From: Microcebus murinus
Lineage: Eukaryota; Chordata; Mammalia; Primates; Cheirogaleidae
Reading direction: 5' to 3'
Length of the DNA stretch: 64,000 nucleotides
Assembly (NCBI RefSeq): GCF_040939455.1
Contig: NC_134120.1
Span: 58,667,001 to 58,731,000 of the forward strand
Notes under the pieces: generated by a model
Told to the model about the DNA's origin: nothing
Databases searched by the model: none
What the model saw: only the letters and a program-made list of their open reading frames with translations
Part shown: positions 1-11,075 of the stretch, one piece after another
How the letters are laid out: every line of letters starts with the position of its first letter
Numbering within the stretch: the first letter of the stretch is position 1
Made by a program: the position numbers and the translations under genes

Positions 1-515
1 TAAATCAGGAGGCAACATTAGAAAAACTTAAAAAAGAAAAAGGAGGAGGACCTGTACTCTTCAAAAATGCTAGTGTCATGAAAGAGCTAGGGAGAGTGCA
101 ATACCGGACCCTAAACTGGGTCCTGTACTAGAGGGAGAAAGGGCTATAAACCACATAATTGGACCAACAGATAAAACTGGAGTACAGATGACAGATGAGA
201 TACACTTATTGTATTGACATCCAATGGACTAAAGTTGAGAACTTGTACTGCGGTCACGTAAGGGAGTAGCAATGTGCACTGACACCCCTTAGGGGTAAGG
301 GCTGTGATGTCTACAACTAACTCTCCAACAAATAAGAAAGTGCTGTCTACCAACTGCTCCATCTGCGTGTCTGCAGGAAGCATTTGCGAGAGCACGGGGG
401 AAATGTCAACAAGAGCTGAGTCTGGGTGAAGGGCATCTGGGAATTCTTTGTACTCTTCTTATTCTTGAAGCTTTTTCCTAAGTTTGAAATTATTTCCAAA
501 GAAAAAAGTGATTAA
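1..515 (-). mobile_element. Ancient L1 (L1M-type) 3' UTR fragment
   Basis: Read on the minus strand, this stretch has landmarks of old L1 3' untranslated sequence in the expected order: a start like agtacaaagaattcccag, a 'cttcacccagactca' segment, 'gaccgcagtaca', 'tttcatgacactagc' and 'tttgaagagtacaggtc'. It is heavily diverged and runs off the left edge. An 83-codon open frame lies within it, but I see no known protein in it. Assignment to L1 rests on remembered consensus order; the subfamily is not resolved. Confidence 0.45.
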
Positions 516-1859
516 AACAAGCTAAGGAGGCATTCTCTGTTCTGCAAGAGGCTCACCAGTCATTGGAAACCAAGCACCCCTGTGCATCTAGGCTTGCCTG
601 TCCCTGTGCAGTTGACAATTGGCACATTCACAGTATTTCTGTTCATGTGTTCTGGTGACACATCTATTGTGTGAAATAAGGCAACAAGACGCAGGTGGAT
701 CCTCCTCAGCCACTGAGATTCTTGGCACTCCTTCAGCTGTGCAACTGAATCCTTCAGGTCACTTGCCATCCTGCTGGGCAATGCCAAACACCCTTTTCAT
801 CTTCAGCTGTTCAGTGTGGACTCACACCACACAATTTTCCAATCCTGCCTGGAAGAAACGTCTCCTCCTCTTCCTCCGTAGGGAATCCCTGGTTCAAGGG
901 GAAAGTGGTCCAGGTTGGGAGGGGAGGCTTGGGCACGCCCACCTTGGCAGTGAGCTGACAGGGAAGATGCCATGCTGGGCTGTGCTCACGGGAGGCAGGG
1001 CCTTCCAAGAAGACATCCTTCCCTGGAATTCCGCCCAGAGACACTGCTGCCCACACGGGTGCAGCCTGGCCAGCTCATCCATGTCACAGGCAGTCACACC
1101 ACAGAAGCCAAGAGCCAGGGATCCAGTGGCCCAGGCTGTGCCTGGGCAGGGGCCCAAAGCCTGTCAGAGAGAGACAGAAAGCCTGGAGGAGGCCTCCATG
1201 TCCTGCATGGAGCAGAGCCCAGTGTGGGGCTGGTGCAGGCTGTGCTCATGCCGGAGCAATGACCTGCGGGTAGGCTGGCCCCACCAGGCAGAGGAGCCAG
1301 AAGAGACAAAGCCTGGAAGCTGAGTTTGTGGGAAGCCTCCAGCAGGAAATGCAAGGCGGCTCTATCTGTGAGTGACGTGCTCCCAGCGGCCCCCAGCACC
1401 CAGTCCCCCAGCTGGGCGTTCCCCCACCCTGCAGGCCCACCCTCGCTTGCCCAGGAGGCTGGTTCTGCAGACAGCCTTCACTGGGCTCCCTGCCCCTGGC
1501 TGCCGTGGGTGCAGAGGGCATGGTGGGTGAGGGAACTGCCCCCAGTGCCCCCTGCCAGGCTGTGGTCTGGCCGTGGCTCCTGCTGTGGCCAGCCTGGCAA
1601 GCACCACCATCCCTTAGGGGTCTCCCGCACCTTCCCTCCGAAGCAGAAGGCCTTTAGAAACAATGCCTTCATCAAGCTCGTTTAAAGAACCCGTTCTAAG
1701 GGGACCATTTGTCTTCTGCCAGAATTCTCACCCAAACAGTGCCCTTTCTTGGGCCGCTGAGTCCCTGCGCCAGGTACATGGTTTCGGGGCAGAGCCATCT
1801 GGGTTTCAGTCCCCACAGCCACTTGGGTCAGATGGCCTGGTTCAGCTGAGAACCCGCGC
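516..1859. other. Single-copy-looking DNA, no gene recognised
   Basis: About 1.3 kb without a recognisable repeat or conserved protein. Open frames of up to 234 codons exist on both strands, but they overlap each other, lack family motifs and follow the rising GC content towards the right. Expected to be intronic if the GNAL assignment at 49.5 kb is right. Confidence 0.4.
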
Positions 1860-4335
1860 GACTATCCTGCGCCCCCACCTGCCTTCGGGAGGAGGACCGG
1901 GCCGCGGCCTGCAAAGGGGGGGAGGGCAAGGGGCGGACTCAGCGCGGCCGGGCGCTGCCCCCGGGCTGGCGAGCCTCACGGAAATCCGGAAGGAGGGTGG
2001 CGGGCAGAGCCGGCCAGGGGGACTTGCGGGGCCTCGGCGGTTATTAGCGCTGAAGGCTCCGCCAGCGGCGCCCCCGCCCCCGCCACGTGGCCGGCGCTGG
2101 TCCGGGCGCTGCTCCCCGCTGCGGCCCTGCCCCGCCGGGAGCGTTTCCCGCCAGCGGGACGCGGGAACCGGACGGACGCTGCGACCACAGGTCGGGAGGG
2201 ACGCGGGTCGGGACGGACGGGGACCGGAGGGACGCGGGGACGGGACGGACGGGGACCGGAGGGACGCGGGGACCGGAGGGACTTGGGGACGGGAGGGACT
2301 CGGGGACGGGAGGGACGGGACGGGAGGGATGCGGGGACGGGAGGGATGCGGGGACGGGAGGGACGCGGGGACGGGAGGGACGCGGGGACCGGAGGGACTC
2401 GGGGACGGGAGGGACTCGGGGACGGGAGGGACGGGACGGGAGGGACGCGGGGACGGGAGGGACGCGGGGACCGGAGGGACTTGGGGACGGGAGGGACTCG
2501 GGGACGGGAGGGACGGGACGGGAGGGATGCGGGGACGGGAGGGACGCGGGGACGGGAGGGACGCGGGGACGGGAGGGACGCGGGGACGGGAGGGACGCGG
2601 GGACGGGAGGGATGCGGGGACGGGAGGGATGCGGGGACGGGAGGGACGCGGGGACGGGAGGGACTCGGGGACCGGAGGGACGCGGGGACGGGAGGGACTC
2701 GGGGACGGGAGGGACGGGACGGGAGGGATGCGGGGACGGGAGGGACGCGGGGACCGGAGGGACTCGGGGACGGGAGGTACGGGACGGGAGGGACTCCCTG
2801 ACGGGACGGGAGGGACTCGGAGACCCGGAGGGACGCGGGACGGGGGGGACTAGGGGACGGGAGGGATGCGGGGACGGGAGGGACTCGGGGACCGGAGGGA
2901 CGCGGGACAGGAGGGACTAGGGGACGGGAGGGACGCGGGGACGGGAGGGACTCGGGGACGGGAGGGACTCGGAGACCGGAGAGACGCGGGACGGGAGGGA
3001 CTCCGGGACGGGAGGGACGGGGACGGGAGGGACTCAGGGACGGGAGGGACCGGACGGGAGGGATGCGGGGACGGGAGGGATGCGGGGACGGGAGGGACGC
3101 GGGGACGAGAGGGACTCGGGGACGGGAGGGACGGGACGGGAGGGACTGGGGACGGGACGGGAGGGACTCGGAGACCCGGAGGGACGCGGGACGGGGGGGG
3201 GACTAGAGGACGGGAGGGATGCGGGGACGGGAGGGACTGGGGGACCGGAGGGACGCGGGACAGGAGGGACTAGGGGACGGGAGGGATGCGGGGACGGGAG
3301 GGACTCGGGGACGGGAGGGACTCGGGGACCGGAGGAACGCGGGACAGGAGGGACTAGGGGACGGGAGGGACGCGGGGACGGGAGGGACTCGGGGACCGGA
3401 GGGACGCGGGACAGGAGGGACTAGGGGACGGGAGGGACGCGGGGACGGGAGGGACTCGGGGACGGGAGGGACTCGGAGACCGGAGGGACGCGGGACGGGA
3501 GGGACTCCGGGACGGGAGGGACTCAGGGACGGGAGGGATGCGGGGACGGGAGGGACTCGGGGACGGGAGGGACTCGGGGACGGGAGGGATGCGGGGACGG
3601 GAGGGATGGGGGGACGGGAGGGACTCGGGGACGGGAGGGACGCGGGGACGGGAGGGACGGGGACGGGAGGGATGGGGGGACGGGAGGGACTCGGGGACGG
3701 GAGGGACGGGGACGGGAGGGACGCGGGACGGGAGGGACTCGGGGACGGGAGGGACTCGGGGACGGGAGGGACGGGGACGGGAGGGACGGGGACGGGAGGG
3801 ACGGGGACGGGAGGGATGGGGGGACGGGAGGGACTCGGGGACGGGAGGGACGCGGGGACGGGAGGGACGGGGACGGGAGGGATGGGGGGACGGGAGGGAC
3901 TCGGGGACGGGAGGGACGGGGACGGGAGGGACGCGGGACGGGAGGGACTCGGGGACGGGAGGGACGCGGGACGGGAGGGATGCGGGGACGGGAGGGACGG
4001 GGACGGGAGGGACGGGGACGGGAGGGACTCGGGGACGGGAGGGATGCGGGGACGGGAGGGACTCGGGGACGGGAGGGACTCGGGGACGGGAGGGATGGGG
4101 GGACGCTTCGACTGACGGGACGGGCTGGACGCGTGACCCGCCGCACCTGCGAGGGACTGCGGGCTCCCGGAGCCTGCGCACAGCGGGACGTCGCCGGCGC
4201 GGTCCCCTGCCCGCGTCCCCGCGTCCCCGCGCCGTGGCGCCACCCGGCGGCCGCTCGAGGAGAGACGCGGCCGCGGGCACAGCCTGCAGCGTCGGGCAGC
4301 TGCCGCCTCAGCGGGGGCGCGGCCTCAGATTTCCC
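1860..4335. promoter_or_regulatory. CpG-rich block (CpG island) enclosing a minisatellite
   Basis: CpG density rises abruptly near 1855 and falls after about 4330. The left shoulder (1880-2190) has several GC boxes, an E-box CACGTG inside gccacgtggcc (about 2083-2093) and clustered CGCGG words. The right shoulder (4110-4330) is similarly CpG-rich without repeats. The middle is the 17-bp minisatellite listed separately. It could be an intragenic promoter or merely a GC-rich repeat island. I looked for the start of the short Golf isoform (MGCLGNSS...) and did not find it here. Confidence 0.5.
2191..4107 (+). repeat. G-rich minisatellite, about 17-bp unit, 1.9 kb
   Basis: More than 100 head-to-tail copies of a unit such as GGACGGGAGGGACTCGG (17 bp), with variants GGGACGCGG, GGGATGCGG and shorter units lacking the CTCGG part. 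The plus strand is almost free of T and carries closely spaced runs of three or four G, so G-quadruplex formation is plausible. Long open frames on both strands (for example repeated GREGRGDGRDAGTGGT on plus, or SRPRVPPVPESLPSP on minus) are artefacts of the stop-free unit. Variant units are interspersed rather than blocked, suggesting repeated unequal exchange or slippage. Confidence 0.95.
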
Positions 4336-4829
4336 TGGTCTGCGTCGCTATTTCTTACAAACCAGGTGCTCACAGCTGGGGAAACTCATCCTACACACAG
4401 CCGCAGGCTCCCTCGGCCCCTCCTCCCCTCCGCGCTCTCGTGCGCTGCGTCCACCTCCCTGCATGTCCCGCACGCTGCACGCATCATCGCCCTGGCTGTT
4501 AAATCGCTTTTCATCATGAATTACTGGGTTGTGCTGATGTAGTATTTAGACTGATAATAGAATGTTTGAAAGTGTGTTAGCATTTTGTTTTGAAAATTCC
4601 ATATATCCCCCCCCCAATTATAAATGCTGGTAGGGTCCACATTTAGAACCTTGGAATTAAAATTTTTGATATTGCTAACATATAACACAAGTGAAATGAT
4701 AACGTTGGAAGCAAAACTTGACATTATTCCTTACTGAACAGACATCTGGTGGGTCAGGACACAGATAAAGGTAGAGTTGGGTGTGGCTAAGAACGAAGGC
4801 ACCAGAATAATTCAGCACTAGGACACCCA
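4336..4829. other. No gene or clear repeat recognised
   Basis: Transition from the CpG block to AT-rich DNA. It contains a short C homopolymer near 4606-4615. No coding or RNA signature was seen. Confidence 0.4.
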
Positions 4830-5294
4830 AACAATAAACAGACACATAACTCAATTAAAATATGAACAAAGCATTGAACAGACATTTCTTTAGAGAAGAT
4901 ATGCCAATGGCCAGTTTGCACATGAAACCGATGCTCAACATTGCCAATCACAAGGGAACGCAAAGGAAAGCACAGTGAATGCCGCGCACACTGTGTGGTG
5001 GCTGCAATCGCAAACGGTAGCAAGTGTTGCTGAAGATGTGGGAAACTTATGGGAATGTAAAATGATGCAGTCACTTTGGGAAATTGGCTTTTTCTCAAAA
5101 AGTCAGACATAGAGTTACAATATGACCTAGCAATTCCAATTCTAGGTAATACTTAAGAAAAATAAAACATATGTACAAAAACATGTATATAAATGTTCAC
5201 AGTGGGATTATTCATAAAAGCCCCAAAGTGGAAACACACAAATGCCCATCAATGACAAAGAGATAAATATTAATAAACTATGGTATATACATAT

Positions 5295-5872
5295 TGTGAA
5301 CTAAAATGCTCACACCCTGCCCCCTCCGGCTGACTGAATGGACCCCCTCTGGCCAAAGGAATATCCTGAAGTAGAATTGCCTGCTAGGAGGAGGGAGGTC
5401 AGACATGCCTTATCATGTCCCCCTCCCTTTTTGGAGACTTGCTTTGTAACCCATTCACAGGCCTAAGGGTCTGCAAGACAAACCTGCAGGTCCTCAATTT
5501 ACACAGGGAATGGTGGCTTATCTCTGGTAAACAGTTTATGTTAAAACATTCCAAGCCTTTAGAGAAAGCTTCATTTCTTTAGCCAATTACAATCCAAAGA
5601 ATCTTTAAACTATAACCTGTAAGTCCCCCCCCCTTTGAGATGTCCCACCTTTTTGGGCCAAACAAATGTATGCCTCTCCTGTATTGATTTGTGACCTTGC
5701 CTGTAACCCCTGTCTCTCTGAAAATGTATAAAACTGAACTGTAACCCAGCCAGGGTGAGCCCACTTGCCCAAGGCCTCTTGGCAGTGGCTCCAGGTCATG
5801 GTCCTCAAATTTGGCTCAGAATAAATCTCTTTAAAATTATTTTGCAGAGTTTGGCTTTTTTTCCCGTTAACA
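5295..5872 (+). mobile_element. Solo LTR, ERV1-like, inserted in the L1 tail
   Basis: A 578-bp segment beginning TGTGAACT and ending GTTAACA interrupts the L1 between 'tatatacatat' and 'atacaatgg'. Flanking 4-bp copies (atat/atac) fit a gamma-type (class I) target duplication with one later mutation. It contains a TATA box (TATAAAA, 5727-5733) and a polyadenylation signal AATAAA (5820-5825) about 45 bp before the end, the usual LTR arrangement. No internal retroviral sequence flanks it, so it is a recombined solo LTR. The family name is not recognised. Confidence 0.75.
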
Positions 5873-5907
5873 ATACAATGGAATATTATTCAACCATGAA
5901 AAGGAAT

Positions 5908-6535
5908 TGAGGCGGAGCAGGGGCCTCTTAGGGGCCTGCTGGGCTCACCAAGCACGTAAAGTAGGGAAAATCTTGAGTCCCTCAGGGCAGTTCCAGGCAC
6001 CGAGCCAGCCTTGAGAAGCAAATGGAAATACCAATGGCCTCCAAACAAGGCAGGCCAAGGTGTTTTGGTTTCCTTGTGGAGACTAAAAGATGGCATCTAA
6101 CACATGGTCTCGGTTTCCAGAAAGAAACCCCTGCTGGACAGAAATGCAGGTAAGAGGGAACTGAGGAGGCGAAGTCTGAGCTCTGGTTGCTAAGGTTCTC
6201 CCTGAGGGGCCTGGAGAGAGTCACACTCACCGCCACCTCCCTTCTGGGTAATCACAGAATCTCTGAACCCACCTATAACCCTGCAGGCCCACTCCAGGAC
6301 AGCCCGCCTTTTCGGTCCAGGCCAATGCATAACCTCCATGCACTGATTTCCAGCTTTTCCTGACTGAAACGTGCCCCTGCCTTTAGAAACCCTGGCTTGT
6401 AAGTCGTCGAGGAGTGAGATGTTCCTTGCTTGGCAACACACAATAAAAATGCCTCTTTCTCCTGCTGCAGCCCCCAGCTTCAGTGTCTGGCTTTGCTGCA
6501 CTGGGTGAGTGGACCCCCATTTGGTTTTAGTAACT
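5908..6535 (+). mobile_element. Second solo LTR in the same L1
   Basis: A segment of about 628 bp starting TGAGGCGGAG interrupts the L1 word aaggaat|gaagtattg. The flanks gaat (5904-5907) and gaac (6536-6539) are a 4-bp duplication. A polyadenylation signal AATAAA lies at 6442-6447, about 90 bp from the 3' edge, followed by a pyrimidine-rich tract. The 5' part is unlike the neighbouring LTR at 5295, so this is a different ERV family. The 3' terminus does not end in a clean CA, probably through mutation. Confidence 0.65.
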
Positions 6536-6984
6536 GAACGAAGTATTGATATATGTTATACGTGGATGAAAACATTATGCGAAGGGCAAGAAGCCAGTCT
6601 GAAAGACCACATACTATATTACTGTTTATGTCAAATGTCCAGGATAGGCAAAACCATAAAGACAGAAAATCAATGGGTGTTGGGAAGAAGGGCTGAAGGA
6701 AGACATGGGGAGTGACTGCTTATGGGTACAGGGCTTCTTTTTGGAACGATAAAAAAAAATCCTGGAATTAGATATTCAAGTTCTTCATGCGTGAGCTCCC
6801 AAGGATAGTGGTGATGGTTCCACAATCTTGTGAACACACTAAAAACACTGAAGTGTAAAATTTTAAGAGGAGTGAGTTTAATGATATGTGCATTATATCT
6901 CCATCAAAAAAAAAAAAAAGAACAAATGGCAACCTTTCTGGATTAGAATTAAATTGCATTATGGATTTCCACATTCTTATTTCT

Positions 6985-7725
6985 GTTTTGTCAATGATTG
7001 TGTCTCATCTATTTTATGCCAGATTCTGCCAGGTGGTATGAAGGATACAGAAATGAATTAAAATGGACATGAACATCATAGGTGCATAATCTGATAGTAC
7101 ATTTAGGCTAAACTTATAAACATCTACAATAAAAGGTAATAAATGTTACAAGGAACATACATAATAAAATGAGTAGAGGCCGGGTGTGGTGGCTCACACC
7201 TGTAATGCCAGCATTTTGAGAGGCCAAGGTGGGAAGACTACTTGAGGCCAGGAGTTCAAGATGAGCCTGAGCAACATAGTAAGACTGATTCCTACAAAAT
7301 ATTTTAAAGATTAGCTATGTGTGGTGGCACGTGCCTGTAGTCCTAGCTACTGGGGGAGCTGAGGCGGAAAGATGGCTTAAGCCCAGGAGTTCAAGGTTAC
7401 AAGTGAACTATGATGGTGCCTCCACACCCTACCCTAGGCAACCTTGTCTCAGATAAATAAATAAGTAAGTAAGTAAGATTAAATGAGCAGAGACCTAAGG
7501 AAGAGACCTTCCAACAGTGGGAATGAGGAAAGTTTGAAAGAGGAGGTGATGCTGTAATGGCCCTTAAAATATGGGGAGCTCTAGGGCCAACAGGCACAGA
7601 CATGAGGAGGACTGGTCTGGCTGGGTCATAGTGCTTATGAAAGGAAAGCAAACAATAAAGTGAAAACCAACACAGCTGGGTCATAAAGAGCCTTAAAACA
7701 ACCCATCTTTAGGCAGGGAAGCATG
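6985..7725 (-). mobile_element. L2 LINE remnant interrupted by an Alu
   Basis: On the minus strand the sequence follows L2 3'-region order. Plus-strand words such as 'tattttatgccagattctgccaggtggtatgaaggatacag' correspond to the antisense of the L2 3' end ('tgtgccaggcactg...ggatacag'). The segment after the Alu ('ggctgggtcatagtgcttatgaaag...cataaagagcctta') matches the further antisense part. Strongly diverged and non-coding. Confidence 0.55.
7170..7478 (+). mobile_element. Alu element, old dimeric (J-like)
   Basis: Starts ggccgggtgtggtggctcac, contains the middle A-rich linker and a right arm, and ends in a short (AAAT/AAGT)n tail at about 7450-7478. Imperfect flanking repeats (taaaatgagtagag / ttaaatgagcagag) mark the insertion into the L2. 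The many mismatches indicate an old insertion. Confidence 0.9.
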
Positions 7726-8730
7726 CTTTCTCACTTCTCAGGAAAAATTGTTCAATTTGTCTGTGTTGGAAGATGTTACATCCTACACAACTATGAACCT
7801 GAGGTCCCACACTCTTCATATCCTGAATGTTCTAAGATTTTAGAAATATGTCTTAATAGTCTTGTTTGCTGCCAAGCACCATATCATCAAAACAAAGACC
7901 AAATAGTAAATCAAAAATATGATGATGCCAGAGGTAGTTTTTGTTTTCCCAGTGCCTCTGATGTTTCTCAAAGAGACTTCATCTACTACCTGGTGCACCC
8001 CAGGCCCATGTGTTCAAACTCTCAGAGCTTTGAGTGATGCCCTGTGATCCCTCCCAAGAGGAGTCAGTTCTTCATCAGTGGGCTCCAAGGAAATAATCTG
8101 CCTTCGAGATGTATACATGTCTTTAGCTTGCAACATTGATTTGTACTATGTTTTAAACAACATAAAATTCACTAACACAGGAATCCAGTAGTGTAACATT
8201 TTCTTACAGTGAGGTAGCAAATATCTATGTTCCTGTCTATTTCATCACTCTAAGGAAATAAAAGAACAATGCAAAAAAATCAATGCCTCTCTTTAAAGAT
8301 TCATGGTGAAATTAAGTTCAGAAATAATTTTAGAAAATATTAAATGAATTTATCTTAAAAAGCAGCACTGAGGCTTGGGACAAGTGCAAACACACCAGTT
8401 AGAAACAACCCTGAGCTCTCTCTTGAGTTGTCCAACTCAGAATTGCAATGATTCCCAGAAGCCTCTTTCCTTGGGCTCCCGAGACTGTAAAGTCAGGAGT
8501 CCCTGGGAGCAAGTCTGAAAATGCAGCCAGAAGGAGGCAGAGTCAGCACATGGGAGAGACTGGCCCAATAAATGCTGTTTCAGGCTTATGTTAATAACTT
8601 TAGTGTGGGGTCCTGGTGTAGACAGAAGATAAGGGGAACAGAACACAAGTCCGCCAGTTAGTGAAACAGCAGAGAACCCAACAACAAAGCAGCTCACAGT
8701 TTCACGAGGTTGCACTCCTTTGCGGTCGCG
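7726..8730. other. No gene recognised
   Basis: About 1 kb with no repeat I can name and no conserved coding signature. A 104-codon open frame at 7723-8037 (plus) and a 100-codon one at 8437-8739 (minus) show no motif and are taken as chance. Confidence 0.35.
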
Positions 8731-9410
8731 GCACAGCATGAAGGTGCCGCGCGTTCATGCAACCGCAGCGCGGGCACGCAGCGCCCGCCTGCCTTCTCCC
8801 TTCTGTGCAGCATGAAGGCTCGGCTTCCTTGTCTCTTAGACTAGAGCGTCTAGGCACACTTCCTCCTTCCTTACACTGAAGTATAAAGCACACTTTCTTC
8901 TTTATGTTATACCATGAAGGTGTGCTTCCTCATGTTTATACTGCAGCATGAATGGGTGCTTCCTTCCTCTCTAAACTACAGCATGAGATCATACTTCTTT
9001 CTTACACTACAGCATGAATGTGCACTTCCGAACCCATTTTACTGTGGCGTGAAGGGGCGCTTCCTTCGGTCTCATGCTACAGCAGAAAGGCCAGCTCTTT
9101 CTTCTCTATACTACAGCATGAAGGTGCGCTTCCTCCGTTACAAGACAGCATGAAGCATACTTCCTTCTCTCTTATAGAGCATGAAGGTGCGCTTCCTTTT
9201 CCCGACAGCACAGCATGAAGGCTGCTTCTTTCTTACACTCCTGCAGGAAGGCATGCTTGCGTCTTCCTGTCTTCCTCGTGCTGCAGGATGAAGGCGCACT
9301 TCCTTCCTCCTTACACTGCAGCCCGAAGGTGCCCTCCCTTGCCGTCACACTCCAGCAGTAGGTCATACTTCCCTTGTCGTACTGCAGCTTGCAGCTGACC
9401 TTCATCAGAG
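8731..9410 (+). repeat. Diverged tandem array, unit about 29-40 bp ('agcatgaaggtgcgcttcc')
   Basis: About 18 degenerate copies, each opening with AGCATGAAGG-like sequence, then TGCGCTTCCTTC and a pyrimidine-rich stretch ending ACTAC or ACTGC. Examples start near 8736, 8810, 8945, 8980, 9011, 9115, 9147, 9178, 9212, 9285 and 9320. Copies differ by substitutions and length, so this is an old array. Short open frames on both strands arise because part of the unit is stop-free; they are not considered genes. I cannot match it to a named satellite. Confidence 0.85.
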
Positions 9411-9544
9411 CCTCTTCTGAGTCCCGATGAAATTGCTAGCAGGATGTGTGTGCCCTTAACTTAGAGAAGTATCACTAAAACAACATTGAACAGACATCCT
9501 GCTTTGGGGAAATATTTTCATATCATCAGACAGGCCGGTGAAAT

Positions 9545-10065
9545 ATTTCATTTCTGCAGAAATTTCTTGAGCTCCTATTTTGTGCTAAGTTCTATGCAAA
9601 ACACTGAAGACACAGCGAAGAGGGGTATGAAGGCCCTGTGATATCTGGGGAGACAGACACTGAAATAAACAGCGCTCCTACTCCAAGGTGGTAGGTGTTA
9701 GAATAGAGTTATTATAAGACACTCTGGGACTAGAAAGGCCAGGAAGAGGAGCATGTCTTGGCCTGGGCCTTGATGTTGAGCAGCGGATACACTAAGTGGA
9801 CAAAGAGTGAAAGTATCCTATGGGCTCAGGAAGGACCAGTGCAAAGGCAGGAGGCCTGGTAGTGCATGGGGTGTACTGGGCTGGATAAGACTTGTTCCCT
9901 AGATTTGTTCTGGGAACAAACAGTAGCAGTTTTAAGAATGGATTATCTGGAGTGCAAAGATTCAGAAGCAGAAAAACTAGTGTGGTTGCCCTGGCAGTCA
10001 TGCTGGGCTGAGAAGAAAGGGCCTAGACCAGGCGGACGGAGGGGGGTGGATGTCAGGTCAGAGTA
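9545..10065 (-). mobile_element. L2 LINE remnant
   Basis: Plus-strand text 'tcttgagctcctattttgtgctaagttc...acactgaagacacagcgaag', then 'ggggagacagacactgaaataaac', then 'cagtgcaaaggcaggaggcc' is the antisense of the L2 3' region in the correct order. No coding capacity. Confidence 0.65.
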
Positions 10066-10424
10066 GAGGTCCGTGTGACCAACGGGATGTGGATGACAGG
10101 GAGGAGGGGAGGGTGCTGTGAGCTTCCAGTTCAGGCCAAGGGCCAAGTGCTGACACAGTCAGCAGGAAAGGGAGGCAGGGCAAGGGAGGACATGGGGGGA
10201 GCACCTCAGACCTGGAGGGAGCTGGGAGCGAGAAAAGGAAAGAAAAGAACAGAATAAATGAATTCTATCCAAGACACCGTGTCCATCACCTGGGCTTCCT
10301 GTCAAGATGACAACATTTAAAAACACATGTAAACACTCTAGGAAAAGAGCGATTTAGATCTCTTCTTAAGGGACATGTAGAAGCATTATCAGGTTGAATT
10401 TTAAAGAAATTTTATGTTGGACTT

Positions 10425-10555
10425 ATCTATACGCAGAATGCGGGCTCCATAAAGACAGGGTTTGTTTTGTCTTTAATCTGTTGTATCCTCACTGCCTAGA
10501 ATAGTGCCTGAAATATGGAGGTGCTCAGTGATCACTTTCTGAGTATCTGTGAGTG
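10425..10555 (+). mobile_element. L2 LINE 3' terminus
   Basis: Sequence running 'gaatgcgggctccataaagacaggg...ttgtatcctcactgcctagaatagtgcctgaaatatggaggtgctcagtga' follows the L2 sense-strand 3' end, which normally closes with a 'gctcaataaatg'-like repeat. Only the last ~130 bp are present. Confidence 0.75.
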
Positions 10556-10762
10556 GATGCCACCCTGGGAAAAGGAATTTCTAGCCTACAGATTTCGTCA
10601 GGCAGGCGAAGGCCAGGCTAGGTGTCTCTGAGGGGTGTGCACGTGCGACGAGGAACGTGCAAGAGTCCGGGGCGCAGGAGGGCTGGGGCCGGGCAGGCCC
10701 TTCCGCAGAGCTGGTTCCTGAGCGTTGATGTCAGCTCCTGCGCCACTTAGAAACATGGCGCA

Positions 10763-10921
10763 GGCCGGCGCGGCGGCTCCCGCAGCAGTCCCTGACACCC
10801 AGGAGGCTGAGGCAGGAGGATCGCTTGAGCCCAGGAGTTTGAGGTTGCTGTGAGCTAGGCTGATGCCACGGCACTCACTCTAGCCCAGGCAACAGAGTGA
10901 GACTCTGTCTCAAAAAAAAAG
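10763..10921 (+). mobile_element. Alu, internally deleted to one arm (strepsirrhine type)
   Basis: Begins ggccggcgcggcggctcc and jumps directly into the right-arm text caggaggctgaggcaggagg, then shows the strepsirrhine diagnostic 'ctgtgagctaggctgatgcc' and 'gcactcactctagcc', ending in an A-run. About 159 bp remain, so most of the left arm is missing. The A-tail seeded the adjacent microsatellite. Confidence 0.9.
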
Positions 10922-11075
10922 AGGGAAGGAAGGAAGGAAGGAAGGAAGGAAGGAAGGAAGGAAGGAAGGAAGGAAGGGAGGGAGGGAGGGAGGGAGGGAG
11001 GGAGGGAGGGAGGGAGGGAGGGAAGGAGGGAGACAGACAGACAGACAGACAGACAGAAAGCAAGCAAGCAGAAGC
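10922..11075 (+). repeat. Compound microsatellite (GGAA)n(GGGA)n(GACA)n
   Basis: Roughly 13 GGAA units (10925-10977), then about 13 GGGA units (10978-11030), then about 7 GACA units and a short AAGC run. It is continuous with the tail of the preceding Alu, a common origin for such tracts. Open frames through it on both strands are repeat artefacts. Confidence 0.95.

Larger units (their letters stand above)
4830..6920 (+). mobile_element. Old L1 (L1M) ORF2 3' end and 3' UTR, split by two LTRs
   Basis: Degenerate C-terminal ORF2 sequence is present in the right order: the 'aaatatgaacaaagcattgaacagacatttc' region, 'aatgcaaatc'-type helix remnants, the 'tagcaattccaattctaggtaa' motif, 'cacaaatgcccatcaatg' and 'tggtatatacat'. 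It then resumes at 5873 ('atacaatggaatattattcaaccatg') and again at 6536 ('gaacgaagtattgatatatg'), ending in a 3' UTR and A-run at about 6906-6920. The two gaps are exactly filled by solo LTRs, so the L1 is the oldest layer. No coding capacity remains. Confidence 0.85.

Noticed and set aside
560..787. 75-codon minus-strand frame with several Cys/His nearby as a possible zinc-finger fragment
   Set aside because: Cys/His spacing does not fit a known finger and the alternative frames are equally open; no family recognised.
1860..4335. Second GNAL promoter with the short-isoform first exon
   Set aside because: The expected start MGCLGNSS and its neighbouring helix are not encoded on the minus strand here; the next GNAL exon is probably beyond the left edge.
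1663..4542. Long Gly/Arg/Asp-rich and Pro/Ser-rich open frames on both strands
   Set aside because: They are translations of the stop-free 17-bp minisatellite; frames on both strands are open simultaneously and their amino-acid period follows the unit.
8731..9410. CRISPR-like or regulatory repeat array
   Set aside because: Units are degenerate and contiguous with no fixed repeat/spacer structure, and the DNA is clearly mammalian.
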